The notes beneath the pieces are model-generated. The model worked only from the letters and a program-made list of their open reading frames with translations, ran no database searches and was not told the origin of the DNA. From Labrenzia sp. 011 (lineage in GTDB: Bacteria > Pseudomonadota > Alphaproteobacteria > Rhizobiales > Stappiaceae): DNA of 64,000 nucleotides. Location of the stretch: the NCBI RefSeq assembly GCF_003075075.1, contig NZ_QCYM01000011.1:1-64000 (forward strand), written 5' to 3'. Both the position numbers and the translations under genes were made by a program. Of the stretch, positions 53,445-62,496 are shown one piece after another. Position 1 is the stretch's first letter. Each line of letters opens with the position of its first letter.

Positions 53445-56333
53445 ATGCGGCGGCTTTTGATCGGACTGGGCAGTCTGGCTTTCATTCTCGTGGCCATCAT
53501 CCTGGTGGTTCCGTTGTTCCTGCCCAAGGAAGAAATCAAACGCCAGGTTGTCGAGGAAGTGGACAGCCGGCTGGGCTGGCGTGTGCGTCTCGACGGACCT
53601 GTGTCCCTCTCCCTGTTTCCGGGGTTTTCCCTTGTCGCGGAAAATGTCGGTCTTGCCGGTGAGGCCGGTGCGGACGGAATCGAATTCGCCAAGGCCGAGC
53701 GGATCGCGTTCGGGCTGGCCTGGTCCGGGCTGATCTCGGGCAATGTGCAGGTGACCGGCATCGCGCTGGACGAGCCGGATATCTATCTGGAGATCGGTCC
53801 GGACGGCGCGACGAGCTGGGAGCCGCGCAGAAACCTTGAAGGCGATACGCCAACATCCGGCGAGGAAGTCACCACGCCCCGGTCGGTGGAGACTGCCGCG
53901 CCGAAAACACCGGTCGAGCAGGACGGCCGGTCCGAAGTTTCTTCCGGCGGTTATCTGAAAAGCATCGGTGTCGACAGCCTGACGATCACCGGCGGCACGC
54001 TGACCTACAAGGATCAGGCCGGCGGCCAGTCCTTCAAGGTCGGAAATCTGGATCTGGCGCTGCGGGCTCCGGATCTTGGCGGCGATGTGGATCTTACCGC
54101 CAGTTTCACTTTCCAGGAAAAGCCCATCAGCATCACCGGCGCGCTGACCGATCCCCTGGGTCTGAGCACGGGGGAACAGGCACCTGTTTCCCTGACGGTC
54201 TCCTCAGGAGAGAATGCGGTGACGATTTCCGGTGAGGCCGGTATCGAGCCGTTGCGGGCGGATCTGGTTCTCGAAGGGGGCGGGCCTTCCCTGATGGCGC
54301 TCGCCGCCCTGGCGGGGCAGGACCTGGCAGTCGATCCGGGGGCCTATCAACTGGACGCGAAGGTATCCGGCAGCGAGGCGGCTGTTTCGATCGCCGACCT
54401 TCAACTGGTGCTCGGCGAGCTGTCCCTGGGCGGGGCTGCGGATGCGAATCTCTCCGGACTGGTACCGGAAGTCTCCGGACGGCTCGTTCTGAAGGACGGG
54501 TCCATAGCCGATCTCCTTCGGCTGGCGGGACAGGATCTGCCGGCCAGCGGGAAACTGAGCGCCGATCTGGCGTTTGAAACCGTCGGCATGACCGGTGAGG
54601 AACTGGTGGCCGGACTTGATCTCAACGGGTCCGTTTCGATCGCCGAAGGCGAAATCGGCGGTCTCGGGCTGGCGTCCGCCGTGGGCGGGGACCCGGAAGC
54701 CGACAGGCTGACAGATCTGGCCATGGATGTGGATCTACAGGGCCTTGAAAATCCGATCTCGCTCAGCGGAGCGCTCGCATGGCGCGGTGAAGCCTTCAGC
54801 GTGACCGGGCGGGCGGATACGGCCAAGCTTCTGGCCGGACACGCCGCGCCGGTTCTGGTGACGGTCAAGGGCCGGCGGGTGGGTGCCGGATTTGACGGCA
54901 CGGCGTCGATCTCGGGCGCGCTGGATGGCGCAGTGAACGTCGAAACCGCGGATTTGCGCGGACTGATGGCGTGGATGGGCCAGCCGATCGGCGCAGGAAA
55001 CGGGCTGAAGACATTCAAGGCCTCCGGTATTTTCGGCATGCAGGGCGATACGCTGACCTTCGAGGAGACACGCTTTACGCTCGACGCGACCTCCGGCGAG
55101 GCCAACGGCAAGGTCCGCCTGGGCGGCAAGCCAAGCGTCACCGCGCGCCTCGCGCTGCGCGAGCTGGTGCTTGATCCCTATCTGGGCGGGTCGTCCGCCT
55201 CGGGTGGTGGAGCGGCCAAATCCGCCGGATCTTCCGGCGGTGGCCAGGGAGGCGCGAAGAAGCAGACTGCCTCCGGCTGGAGCAGCGCGCCGATCGATTT
55301 TTCCGGCCTTCAGGCGGTGGATGCGGACTTCAAGCTCACGACCAGCGAAATCCGCTGGGACAATATCAAGATCGACGAAAGCGCGCTGTCCACGACCATA
55401 AAGAACGGGGTGCTGACCGCGACGCTCGAGAAGCTTTCGCTTTACGGCGGCTCGGGCAGCGGAACCGTGACGCTGAACGGCGCGTCGGCAACGCCGCAGG
55501 TCGCCGCAGAGGTTTCGCTGTCCAAGCTGAATGCCTATCCCCTGTTGCGCGATGCAGCCGGTTTTGAGTGGATCGAGGGCAAGGCGGCAATCGGTCTCAA
55601 GGTGACCTCCAGAGGCGGCAGCGAGCAGGCGCTCGTCCAGGGGCTGAACGGCACGGCGAGCTACCAGTTCGCGGACGGCGCGATCCGCGGCATCAATATT
55701 CCGCAGATGGTCAGGGGACTGTCTCTCGAAACCCTGCTCGGCTGGCAGGAGGCTTCTTCGGCGAAAACCGATTTCAGCTCGCTTGGCGCGACGTTCCAGA
55801 TCGAGAACGGCATTGCCACGACAAGTGATCTGTCGCTGGTCGGGCCTCTGGTCCGCATGACCGGCAAGGGGACGACCGACATGCCGCAACAGAGTCTTGC
55901 CTGGCGGGTGGAGCCGAAAATCGTGCCGACGCTCGAAGGCCAGGCGCCGCAGCCGCGCCGGAAGGGCGAGGACAAGAAGCTCGCCGGCCTGGGTGTGCCG
56001 ATCGTGATCGAGGGCTCCTGGAACGACCCGCGCATCTATCCGGACATCAAGGGCATTCTGGAAAATCCGGAAGCAGCCTACAAGCAGCTGCAGAAGTCCG
56101 GCGGCGAACTGATTTCCATCCTGCAGGGCAAGTCGGATCCGTCCGAGGCGTTGGTCGACACCGCCAACAAGGCGATCGAGAAGGCGACGGGCGGTCGCAC
56201 GCAAATCGATGTCCAGAAGGTCATCGAGGGCGACGTCGATGACGAGGAAGTGCTCAAGGCCGTGGAGGAAGGTTTCGGCCTGCCGGCCGGCCTGCTGGGG
56301 AACGTCTTCGGAAACAAGAAAAAGAAGAATTGA
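53445..56333 (+). CDS. AsmA family protein
   Basis: 962 residues. One N-terminal membrane helix (LLIGLGSLAFILVAIILVVP, 4-23) anchors a large periplasmic region. The AsmA start (LGWRVRLDGPVSLSLFPGFS) and the C-terminal AsmA block (ATYQFADGAIRG-like YQFADGAIRGINIPQMVRGL and GTTDMPQQSLAWRVEPKIVP) are clear, with beta-strand repeats between and a Ser/Gly linker around 585-605. AsmA-like proteins are proposed bridge-like lipid carriers to the outer membrane. GGGGAGACGTTGAA before ATG. Monocistronic, ending at a hairpin. Confidence 0.93.
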   Translation: MRRLLIGLGSLAFILVAIILVVPLFLPKEEIKRQVVEEVDSRLGWRVRLDGPVSLSLFPGFSLVAENVGLAGEAGADGIEFAKAERIAFGLAWSGLISGNVQVTGIALDEPDIYLEIGPDGATSWEPRRNLEGDTPTSGEEVTTPRSVETAAPKTPVEQDGRSEVSSGGYLKSIGVDSLTITGGTLTYKDQAGGQSFKVGNLDLALRAPDLGGDVDLTASFTFQEKPISITGALTDPLGLSTGEQAPVSLTVSSGENAVTISGEAGIEPLRADLVLEGGGPSLMALAALAGQDLAVDPGAYQLDAKVSGSEAAVSIADLQLVLGELSLGGAADANLSGLVPEVSGRLVLKDGSIADLLRLAGQDLPASGKLSADLAFETVGMTGEELVAGLDLNGSVSIAEGEIGGLGLASAVGGDPEADRLTDLAMDVDLQGLENPISLSGALAWRGEAFSVTGRADTAKLLAGHAAPVLVTVKGRRVGAGFDGTASISGALDGAVNVETADLRGLMAWMGQPIGAGNGLKTFKASGIFGMQGDTLTFEETRFTLDATSGEANGKVRLGGKPSVTARLALRELVLDPYLGGSSASGGGAAKSAGSSGGGQGGAKKQTASGWSSAPIDFSGLQAVDADFKLTTSEIRWDNIKIDESALSTTIKNGVLTATLEKLSLYGGSGSGTVTLNGASATPQVAAEVSLSKLNAYPLLRDAAGFEWIEGKAAIGLKVTSRGGSEQALVQGLNGTASYQFADGAIRGINIPQMVRGLSLETLLGWQEASSAKTDFSSLGATFQIENGIATTSDLSLVGPLVRMTGKGTTDMPQQSLAWRVEPKIVPTLEGQAPQPRRKGEDKKLAGLGVPIVIEGSWNDPRIYPDIKGILENPEAAYKQLQKSGGELISILQGKSDPSEALVDTANKAIEKATGGRTQIDVQKVIEGDVDDEEVLKAVEEGFGLPAGLLGNVFGNKKKKN

Positions 56334-56369
56334 GGCCTTTCACGCTACGGCCTTCGGGACGCGCGTGAT

Positions 56370-56393
56370 CCGGGCGGGGTCTGTCTCGCCCGG
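56370..56393. terminator. hairpin between asmA and the PIG-L gene (convergent)
   Basis: CCGGGCG / CGCCCGG 7-bp stem with 10-nt loop, 37 bp after the asmA stop and just before the stop of the minus-strand gene at 56401. No T-run. Confidence 0.45.
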
Positions 56394-56400
56394 AAAGGGG

Positions 56401-57228
56401 CTATCTCCCGCGTAACGCGCTTGCGGCCCGCTGCAGCAGGCCTCGCAGCCTGGCGGTGAGGCGTTTTTTCGTTGCGCGGAAGGCGTTTCCATATGTGGGT
56501 GTCTGTTCATCCAGCCAGATCACGTTGACCGGCAGCGATGACATGGTCAGCCTGTCCGAGCGAAGGGGCATGTCCGGGGTCGTGATCTCGTAGAAACATT
56601 CGTAGTCCGGCCACTGATATCCGTCTTCCCAGGTCCAGCAGTTGTGAGCCTGGTAATGGCGCATCAGTTTTTCGCCGAGGGCCTTGTCCGTCGGCAGCAG
56701 ATCCGAGGCCATCCCGAGGCGCGGAGTGTTCCTTTCCATGAAATAGAGCACGCGATCGCTGACGTAGCTGGTGACGAATATCCTGATCTTCCGCCGCTTG
56801 CCCAGATGCGCCACGGCCCGAAAGACCTGAATATGTTCCTCGTGTCCGTATTCGCCCCAGGGATTGTGGGTGACGACAGTGTCTCCATCGTCAATGTGCT
56901 GTTCCAGCGCTTTCACGAGCAGGTGGAAGTTCTTCTTGTAAACGTCCTTGTTGCGGCCGCAGCGCACGCCGTAGCCGGTCTCGACCGGCTCATGCCAGTG
57001 GGTGGTGTCGTAGCAGTGGGATTCGGGGATATCGAGGGTGAGGGCGGTGCTCAACGGAAAATCGTCAAAGACGGTCTGCCGCCCTTCGCTCGTGTGCGGA
57101 TCGCTTGGTGCTTCGCCGTAGCACAGAACGACCTTGCGGACCGTCGACAGGATCGAACTGGCCCACAACACCTCGTCGTCAGGATGGGCCATAACAATGA
57201 CAGCCGACCTGAAACTATCGAGTTTCAT
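56401..57228 (-). CDS. PIG-L family deacetylase
   Basis: 275 residues. The zinc site motif AHPDDEV (14-20) and GEYGHEEHIQVFRAV with the third ligand are complete. The protein resembles LmbE-like N-acetylglucosaminyl deacetylases, acting on sugar, glycolipid or thiol-sugar conjugates; the substrate is unknown. C-terminal 40 residues are basic. Start at ATG 57228; a TTG two codons earlier is an alternative. The 240 bp upstream, up to phnN, is markedly AT-rich around 57290-57380 and likely holds its promoter. The gene is unrelated to the phn operon beside it. Confidence 0.88.
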   Translation of the reverse strand: MKLDSFRSAVIVMAHPDDEVLWASSILSTVRKVVLCYGEAPSDPHTSEGRQTVFDDFPLSTALTLDIPESHCYDTTHWHEPVETGYGVRCGRNKDVYKKNFHLLVKALEQHIDDGDTVVTHNPWGEYGHEEHIQVFRAVAHLGKRRKIRIFVTSYVSDRVLYFMERNTPRLGMASDLLPTDKALGEKLMRHYQAHNCWTWEDGYQWPDYECFYEITTPDMPLRSDRLTMSSLPVNVIWLDEQTPTYGNAFRATKKRLTARLRGLLQRAASALRGR

Positions 57229-57473
57229 CCCCAAAACCCGCCCCTCGCCTTAAAATTTTGTATTTGCCCGTTCACCCGTTTCCCGCGGGTTGTCTCAACT
57301 CAAACCCAATTTTCTTAATTGTCGGTTGAATCGGCAAAAATCATCGTGATTTTTAACGGTAAGGGTACAATTTAAGGTGGCGAAGACCCGACAGCCCGGG
57401 TGCGCCCAGTTCAATCCGGTGACTTTCCGAAGGATGAGCGGGGGCTGATCCGGGGCGGCATCCGTCCGGGAAT

Positions 57474-58052
57474 TCAGTCGTCCCCGGAAAGCTCCAGCAC
57501 CGCCATCATCTTCGTGACGGCGTCGTCCACCGTGCCGGTGTTCTCGATGCGGATCAGGTTCGTGACGTTTTCCGGTTCCAGGTCCGCACGTTCCAGGCGC
57601 CTCCTGATCTCTTCCCGGGTTTCGCGGCCGCGGGCGGCGAGGCGCTCGGCGAGGATGTCGACCGGGGCGGTGATCAGAAGAACCAGCGCGTTTTCGTACT
57701 TGCGTTCCGCCAGCCTCAGGACCCGGCGGGAGCCATTGGCAATGACGGTGCCGCCGGCGCGGATGACCGCGTCGCAGGTCTTCGGGATGACATAGCCCAG
57801 ACCGTGGGCCTCCCAGGCAAGGGCGACCTCGCCGGTGGAGACCAGGCGCTCGAAGCCGGCCCGGTCCAGCGTGTCGTGGTCCTCTGCGTCCGCATCCGCC
57901 TGCCGGGTGATCGCCCGGCGGGCAAATTGCACGTCGCTGCGGCCGCGAAGCCTGTCCTGCAGCGCTTCCATCAGCGTGTCCTTGCCGGCACCGCTGGGGC
58001 CGACGACAAGCACCATGCGGCCGGGACCGAGCCTTGCGGCCTCCTCAGGCAA
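57474..58052 (-). CDS. phnN: ribose 1,5-bisphosphate phosphokinase
   Basis: 192 residues. The P-loop VVGPSGAGKDTLMEALQDRL is followed by RRAITRQADADAEDHDTLDR and a terminal kinase lid of the guanylate-kinase-like fold. It turns ribose 1,5-bisphosphate into PRPP, closing C-P lyase catabolism. It starts at TTG 58052, overlapping the phnM stop by 8 bp and preceded by GAGGG; ATG at 58016 is an alternative. Last gene of the operon. Confidence 0.92.
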   Translation of the reverse strand: MPEEAARLGPGRMVLVVGPSGAGKDTLMEALQDRLRGRSDVQFARRAITRQADADAEDHDTLDRAGFERLVSTGEVALAWEAHGLGYVIPKTCDAVIRAGGTVIANGSRRVLRLAERKYENALVLLITAPVDILAERLAARGRETREEIRRRLERADLEPENVTNLIRIENTGTVDDAVTKMMAVLELSGDD

Positions 58053-59190
58053 CCCGGCGACCCTCGCGCCAGACGCCGCGCACGATGGGGACGTCTCCGA
58101 CCAGTTTCACCTGGATGAAATCGGCCCTCAGTCCCGGCTGCAGCACGCCGCGGTCGTTCAGGCCGATGGCCTTTGCCGGGGTCGAGGTGACCATGGCGAC
58201 GGCCTGGGGAAGGGAAATTGCCTCGACCTCGTCGGCAAGCTGAAATGCGGCCTGGACAAGCGAGACAGGCACATAGTCGGAGGACAGCACGTCGAGATAG
58301 CCGGCTTCGGCCAGCTCCCTCGCGGAGACATTGCCCGAGTGGGAGCCGCCGCGCACCACGTTCGGCGCGCCCATCAGCACGGCCATGCCGGCTTCGTGAG
58401 AGGCCCGGGCGGCTTCGACGGTGGTGGGAAATTCGGCGATCCTGGTCTGCAGCGCGATTGCCTCGTCCACATGGGCGCGGGTGGCGTCGTCATGACTGGC
58501 AATGGCGATGCCGCGTTCCAGGGCGATGGAAGAGAGCTGCTTGCGGTTCTCCGGTGCCAGACCGCTGGCGCGTTGCTGGCGGCGGCGGATGAACTCCTCC
58601 ATCTCCGCGTCGGAAAACCCCTTCTTGCCCTGATAATAGACCTTGTAGGAGTCCAGCGAAACGAACTGGCGCTGTCCGGGGGTGTGATCCATCAGCGAGA
58701 TCAGCCGGATGCTGTCATCGTTGCGGAAGACCTCGAAGGCTTCCAGGACGTCCGGCGCGGAGACCTCGCAGCGCAGGTGAATGAAGTGATCGGCCCGCAG
58801 GCGCTGTTCCCTCTGGCCAGTCTCGATGGCGTCGGCGAGAATGCGCATGTCCGGATAGCGCAGGTCCGCGTCCTCGTCCATGCCGACCCTGAGCGCGTCG
58901 AATACCGTGGTGATGCCGGCGCAGGCGATCTGCGCGTCATGGGCCTGAACGGCGGAGATGGCGTTCCAGCGGACTTTCGGGCGCGGGGCGTAATGGGTCT
59001 CCAGGTGGTCGGTGTGCAGCTCGACCAGTCCCGGCAGCAGGTAGTCGCCGTCGCAATCGTGCCCGTCGGCCTCTGTCGGCGATCCGATGGCTTCGATCAG
59101 GCCGTCGCCGTCGAGGGAAAGAGACCCGTCGATGACCTCATCGGCCAGAACGAGCCTGGCGTTTCTGAAGACTTTCGGATGCGTGCTCAT
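58045..59190 (-). CDS. phnM: alpha-D-ribose 1-methylphosphonate 5-triphosphate diphosphatase
   Basis: 381 residues, amidohydrolase fold. Metal ligands in ELHTDHLETHY and in DDTRAH/HDDATRAHV, and MGAPNVVRGGSHSGNVSA are seen. It removes diphosphate from the triphosphate made by PhnI to give ribosyl 1-alkylphosphonate 5-phosphate, the PhnJ substrate. RBS AAGGAGAACGC. Its ATG overlaps the stop of the DUF1045 gene (ATGA). Confidence 0.95.
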   Translation of the reverse strand: MSTHPKVFRNARLVLADEVIDGSLSLDGDGLIEAIGSPTEADGHDCDGDYLLPGLVELHTDHLETHYAPRPKVRWNAISAVQAHDAQIACAGITTVFDALRVGMDEDADLRYPDMRILADAIETGQREQRLRADHFIHLRCEVSAPDVLEAFEVFRNDDSIRLISLMDHTPGQRQFVSLDSYKVYYQGKKGFSDAEMEEFIRRRQQRASGLAPENRKQLSSIALERGIAIASHDDATRAHVDEAIALQTRIAEFPTTVEAARASHEAGMAVLMGAPNVVRGGSHSGNVSARELAEAGYLDVLSSDYVPVSLVQAAFQLADEVEAISLPQAVAMVTSTPAKAIGLNDRGVLQPGLRADFIQVKLVGDVPIVRGVWREGRRVA

Positions 59191-59936
59191 GCGTTCTCCT
59201 TGCGGGAGGACCCGCCTGTCTGTTGTTCTGCCGCCTGCGGTGTGACGGTGCCGGTCAGGGTGAAGATCCCGCGCACCTGAAACGGACCGCCGGGCTCAGG
59301 TTCGACATAGAGTCCGAAGGTGCGGCAGCTGCGCGGCCGGCCGGTGACATCGGCGAAAAACGATTGCGCCGCCCGTGTCAGCGCGGCGGCTTCCGTATCA
59401 TCGTCCAGCTTGTCCGAGAGGGTCATGTGGAAACGGAATTCCTCGAAAACATAGGGATAGCCCCATGCGGCCAGATAGGCATCCTGGCGGGACGTCAGCC
59501 CGCTTCTGCGACGCCGGGCCAGGTCGTCGTCGCTCAGCGGAGCGCGGAAGGGTTCGAAGCTGCGCAGGCACAGGGCGGCAAAGGCCTGCAGGTCCGGTTC
59601 GGTTCCCTTCGGGGTCAGAGCGAGGAACTTCCCGAGCCGGTTGACGTCGAGGCCCTGGATGTCAAAGGGCGCGACCGAGCCGGCAAAGGCGGCGCAGGCG
59701 TCCAGAAGTGCCGCTTCGCTCTCTCCGTCGCGGAGCCGGAAGGGTGCCTTGAGCGTACCGTGAAAGCCGTAGCGGCGCGGGCTGGCGGTCAACTGGAACA
59801 ACCGGTCCGGCGCGAGGCCTTCGATCACCGGCTGGGCCAGCTCCCTGCCGGAGAACGGGTCGCGTCCAAGCCAGGCATTGCCGAGCTGCATCAGCGGATC
59901 GTCGGCTTCGGCGGCGAAATAGATGGCGTAACGCAT
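59187..59936 (-). CDS. DUF1045 phosphonate-cluster protein, 2H phosphodiesterase fold
   Basis: 249 residues from the usual family start MRYAIYF (59936); an upstream ATG at 59969 is possible. Two HxT motifs, GFHGTLKAP (about 58-66) and FRFHMTLSD (about 170-178), mark the 2H phosphoesterase fold that opens cyclic phosphates. The gene sits between phnL and phnM in many alphaproteobacterial operons. No phnP is in the window, so it may hydrolyse 5-phosphoribosyl 1,2-cyclic phosphate in its place; this is inference. Confidence 0.85.
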   Translation of the reverse strand: MRYAIYFAAEADDPLMQLGNAWLGRDPFSGRELAQPVIEGLAPDRLFQLTASPRRYGFHGTLKAPFRLRDGESEAALLDACAAFAGSVAPFDIQGLDVNRLGKFLALTPKGTEPDLQAFAALCLRSFEPFRAPLSDDDLARRRRSGLTSRQDAYLAAWGYPYVFEEFRFHMTLSDKLDDDTEAAALTRAAQSFFADVTGRPRSCRTFGLYVEPEPGGPFQVRGIFTLTGTVTPQAAEQQTGGSSRKENA

Positions 59937-60061
59937 GTCCGGAATCACGATTTCATGTTGGAGAGGCATGACCTAAAGAGAGGCGGTGACCTTTCTGTGA
60001 CAGTTTTCATATGCCCGCAAGGCTTTCCCCGGTTTCCGTCCCGCCCGTCCGGCGAATTGCT

Positions 60062-60766
60062 TCAGGCAGCCGCTTCGGAACCGAATTTGGTGACGTCCAC
60101 GATCCGGTCGGCAATCTGGTCGCGGACATCCTGGTCGTGCAGGATTCCGACCATGGCGACGCCCTGCGCCTTTTTCTCTTCCACGAGCCGGACCACCACC
60201 GCCCGATTGGCGGCATCGAGGGAAGCGGTCGGCTCGTCCAGCAGCAGGACCGGGTAATGGGCGATGAAACCGCGGGCGATGTTGACCCGCTGTTGCTCCC
60301 CGCCGGAAAAGGTTGCCGGCGGCAGGGTCCACAGCCGTTCGGGCACGTTGAGCCGGGAGAGCAGGGCGCGCGCCATGTCCTGTGCTTCCGTCTCGCCCGT
60401 GCCCTGCGCGATCAGCGGCTCGGCCACCACGTCCTCGGCCGGAACACGCGGGATGGTGCGCAGGAACTGGCTGACATAGCCGATGGTGCTTTCGCGCAGG
60501 GTCAGGATCCGGCGCGGCTCGGCCCCGGCCACGTTGATGATCTCGTCGCCGACGGTGACCAGGATCTGGCCCTCGTCGCAGCGGTAGTTGCCGTAGATCA
60601 TCTTCAGGATCGAACTCTTGCCGGCGCCTGAAGGGCCGCCGAGCACGACGCACTCCCCGGCATCGACCGAAAATTCGACGTTGTCGACCACCGGGATCAC
60701 GGCACCGTCCTGCAGATGCATGGTGAAGGACTTGCCGACGTTGTTGAGGTAGAGACGGACAGGCAT
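60062..60766 (-). CDS. phnL: C-P lyase ABC-type protein PhnL
   Basis: 234 residues, ABC ATPase: Walker A GGPSGAGKSSILKM, signature FSGGEQQRVNIARG, Walker B VLLLDEPTASLD, and final switch His in ILHDQDV. PhnL is an ATPase of the C-P lyase machinery, not a transporter component. AAAGGAGGTCCCGG before ATG; 12 bp after phnK. Confidence 0.95.
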   Translation of the reverse strand: MPVRLYLNNVGKSFTMHLQDGAVIPVVDNVEFSVDAGECVVLGGPSGAGKSSILKMIYGNYRCDEGQILVTVGDEIINVAGAEPRRILTLRESTIGYVSQFLRTIPRVPAEDVVAEPLIAQGTGETEAQDMARALLSRLNVPERLWTLPPATFSGGEQQRVNIARGFIAHYPVLLLDEPTASLDAANRAVVVRLVEEKKAQGVAMVGILHDQDVRDQIADRIVDVTKFGSEAAA

Positions 60767-60778
60767 CCGGGACCTCCT

Positions 60779-61567
60779 TTACACCTGGAGAATGGAAGAA
60801 ACGAGCAACTGTGTGTAGGGCTCGCGCGGGTCGTCGAGCACCTGGTCGGTCAGGCCGGTTTCGATGACGTTGCCCTGGCGCATGACCATGATCCGGTGCG
60901 ACAGCAGCCGGGCCACGGCAAGATCGTGGGTGACGATCACCACCGAAAGACCGAGATCGGCGACCAGACGGCGCAGGAGATCCAGCAGGCGCGCCTGCAC
61001 GGAAACATCCAGCCCGCCGGTGGGTTCATCCATGAAGACAAGTCTCGGCTGGGTGACCAGGTTGCGGGCAATCTGCAGACGCTGGCGCATGCCGCCGGAA
61101 AAGGAGCGCGGATCGTCGTCGATCCGGTCGCTGTCGATCTCCACCCGGCCCAGCCAGTCGTCGGCGGCAGAACGGATGTTGCCGTAGTGGCGGGCACCGA
61201 CCGCCATCAGCCGTTCGCCGACATTCGCGCCGGCGGACACATTCATGCGCAGGCCGTCGGCGGCATTCTGGTGCACGAAACCCCAGTCCGTGCGCATCAG
61301 CAGCCGGCGCTCGGCTTCGCTGAGCTGATAGAGGTTGCGCATGGCGCCGTCGCGCATGCGGTACTCGATGGCGCCGGCCGTCGGCGCGAGGCGGGTGGAC
61401 AGGCAGTTGAGCAAGGTGGTCTTGCCCGATCCGCTTTCCCCGACGATCGCCAGGACCTCGCCCGGCCAGAGGTCGAAGGAGACCTCCGAACAGCCGATGC
61501 GGTCGCCGTAGTAGCGGGTGACATTGCGGACCTGCAGCAGCGGGTCTTCTGCGTGAAACAGGGTCAT
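60779..61567 (-). CDS. phnK: C-P lyase ABC-type protein PhnK
   Basis: 262 residues, ABC ATPase: GESGSGKTTLLNCL, FSGGMRQRLQIARNL, VFMDEPTGGLDVSVQA, and VTHDLAVARL. It binds the PhnGHIJ core and drives its cycle. Start is the ATG that overlaps the phnJ TGA by one base (TGATG); upstream in-frame residues belong to phnJ DNA. Confidence 0.95.
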   Translation of the reverse strand: MTLFHAEDPLLQVRNVTRYYGDRIGCSEVSFDLWPGEVLAIVGESGSGKTTLLNCLSTRLAPTAGAIEYRMRDGAMRNLYQLSEAERRLLMRTDWGFVHQNAADGLRMNVSAGANVGERLMAVGARHYGNIRSAADDWLGRVEIDSDRIDDDPRSFSGGMRQRLQIARNLVTQPRLVFMDEPTGGLDVSVQARLLDLLRRLVADLGLSVVIVTHDLAVARLLSHRIMVMRQGNVIETGLTDQVLDDPREPYTQLLVSSILQV

Positions 61568-62496
61568 CAGGCGGGTTCCTTCGTGCCGATCCGTGCGGCG
61601 GCGGGATCCGCCGCCATGGGTCCCAGATGGCCCTGCGCGCGGCGTTCCTCGCAATAGTCGCTGTCCGAACAGACGAACATGCGTCCGCCCTCATCATCGA
61701 GTATGACTTCGTCGAGATAAACGTTGTCCGCGCCGCACAGGCCGCAGGGCTTGTCGAACTGCTGGATCTCGAAGGGATAGTCCTCGAAATCCAGGCTCCT
61801 GACCTTTGTATGGGGCGGAATGGCGTAGATGCGCTTTTCCCGGCCTGCGCCGTAGAGCTGCAGGGCGGCCATCCGGTCGATCTTGGGATTGTCGAATTTC
61901 GGCGTCGGCGAGGGGTCCATCACATAGCGGTCGTTGACCTTTACCGGATAGGCATAGGTGGTGGCGATGTGGCCGTTCCGGGCGATGTCCTCGTAGAGTT
62001 TCACATGCATCAGACCGTAATCTTCCAGCGCGTGCATCTTGCGGGTTTCGGTCTCGCGCGGTTCGAGAAAGCGCAGGGGCTCGGGGATCGGTACCTGGAA
62101 CACCAGGATCTGCTCCCCGGTCAGGGGCTTTTCCGGAATGCGGTGGCGGGTCTGGATGATGGTGGCCTCCGCCGTTTCGCAGGTGGTCCGGACTCCGGCG
62201 GTCTTTTCGAAAAAGCCGCGCAGGGAGACCGCGTTGGTGGTGTCGTCGGAGCCCTGGTCGATCATCTTCAGGCAGTCGTTTCTGCCGAGGATCGCCGCCG
62301 TCACCTGGACGCCGCCGGTGCCCCAGCCATAGGGCATGGGCATCTCCCGGGAGGCGAAGGGCACCTGGTAGCCGGGAATGGCGATGCCCTTGAGGATCGC
62401 CCGGCGGATCATGCGCTTGGTCTGTTCGTCCAGATAGGCGAAATTGTATTCGTCCTGCTCGTGAATGCTGTCCTGTATCCGTGCCGTATCGGTCAT
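61567..62496 (-). CDS. phnJ: alpha-D-ribose 1-methylphosphonate 5-phosphate C-P lyase
   Basis: 309 residues. The radical-SAM C-P lyase that cleaves the carbon-phosphorus bond. The four conserved cysteines fall at 251, 254, 276 and 282 (KPCGLC ... MFVCSDSDYC), with the same spacing as E. coli 241/244/266/272. It overlaps phnI by ATGA. The longer frame upstream is phnI DNA in another phase. Confidence 0.97.
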   Translation of the reverse strand: MTDTARIQDSIHEQDEYNFAYLDEQTKRMIRRAILKGIAIPGYQVPFASREMPMPYGWGTGGVQVTAAILGRNDCLKMIDQGSDDTTNAVSLRGFFEKTAGVRTTCETAEATIIQTRHRIPEKPLTGEQILVFQVPIPEPLRFLEPRETETRKMHALEDYGLMHVKLYEDIARNGHIATTYAYPVKVNDRYVMDPSPTPKFDNPKIDRMAALQLYGAGREKRIYAIPPHTKVRSLDFEDYPFEIQQFDKPCGLCGADNVYLDEVILDDEGGRMFVCSDSDYCEERRAQGHLGPMAADPAAARIGTKEPA

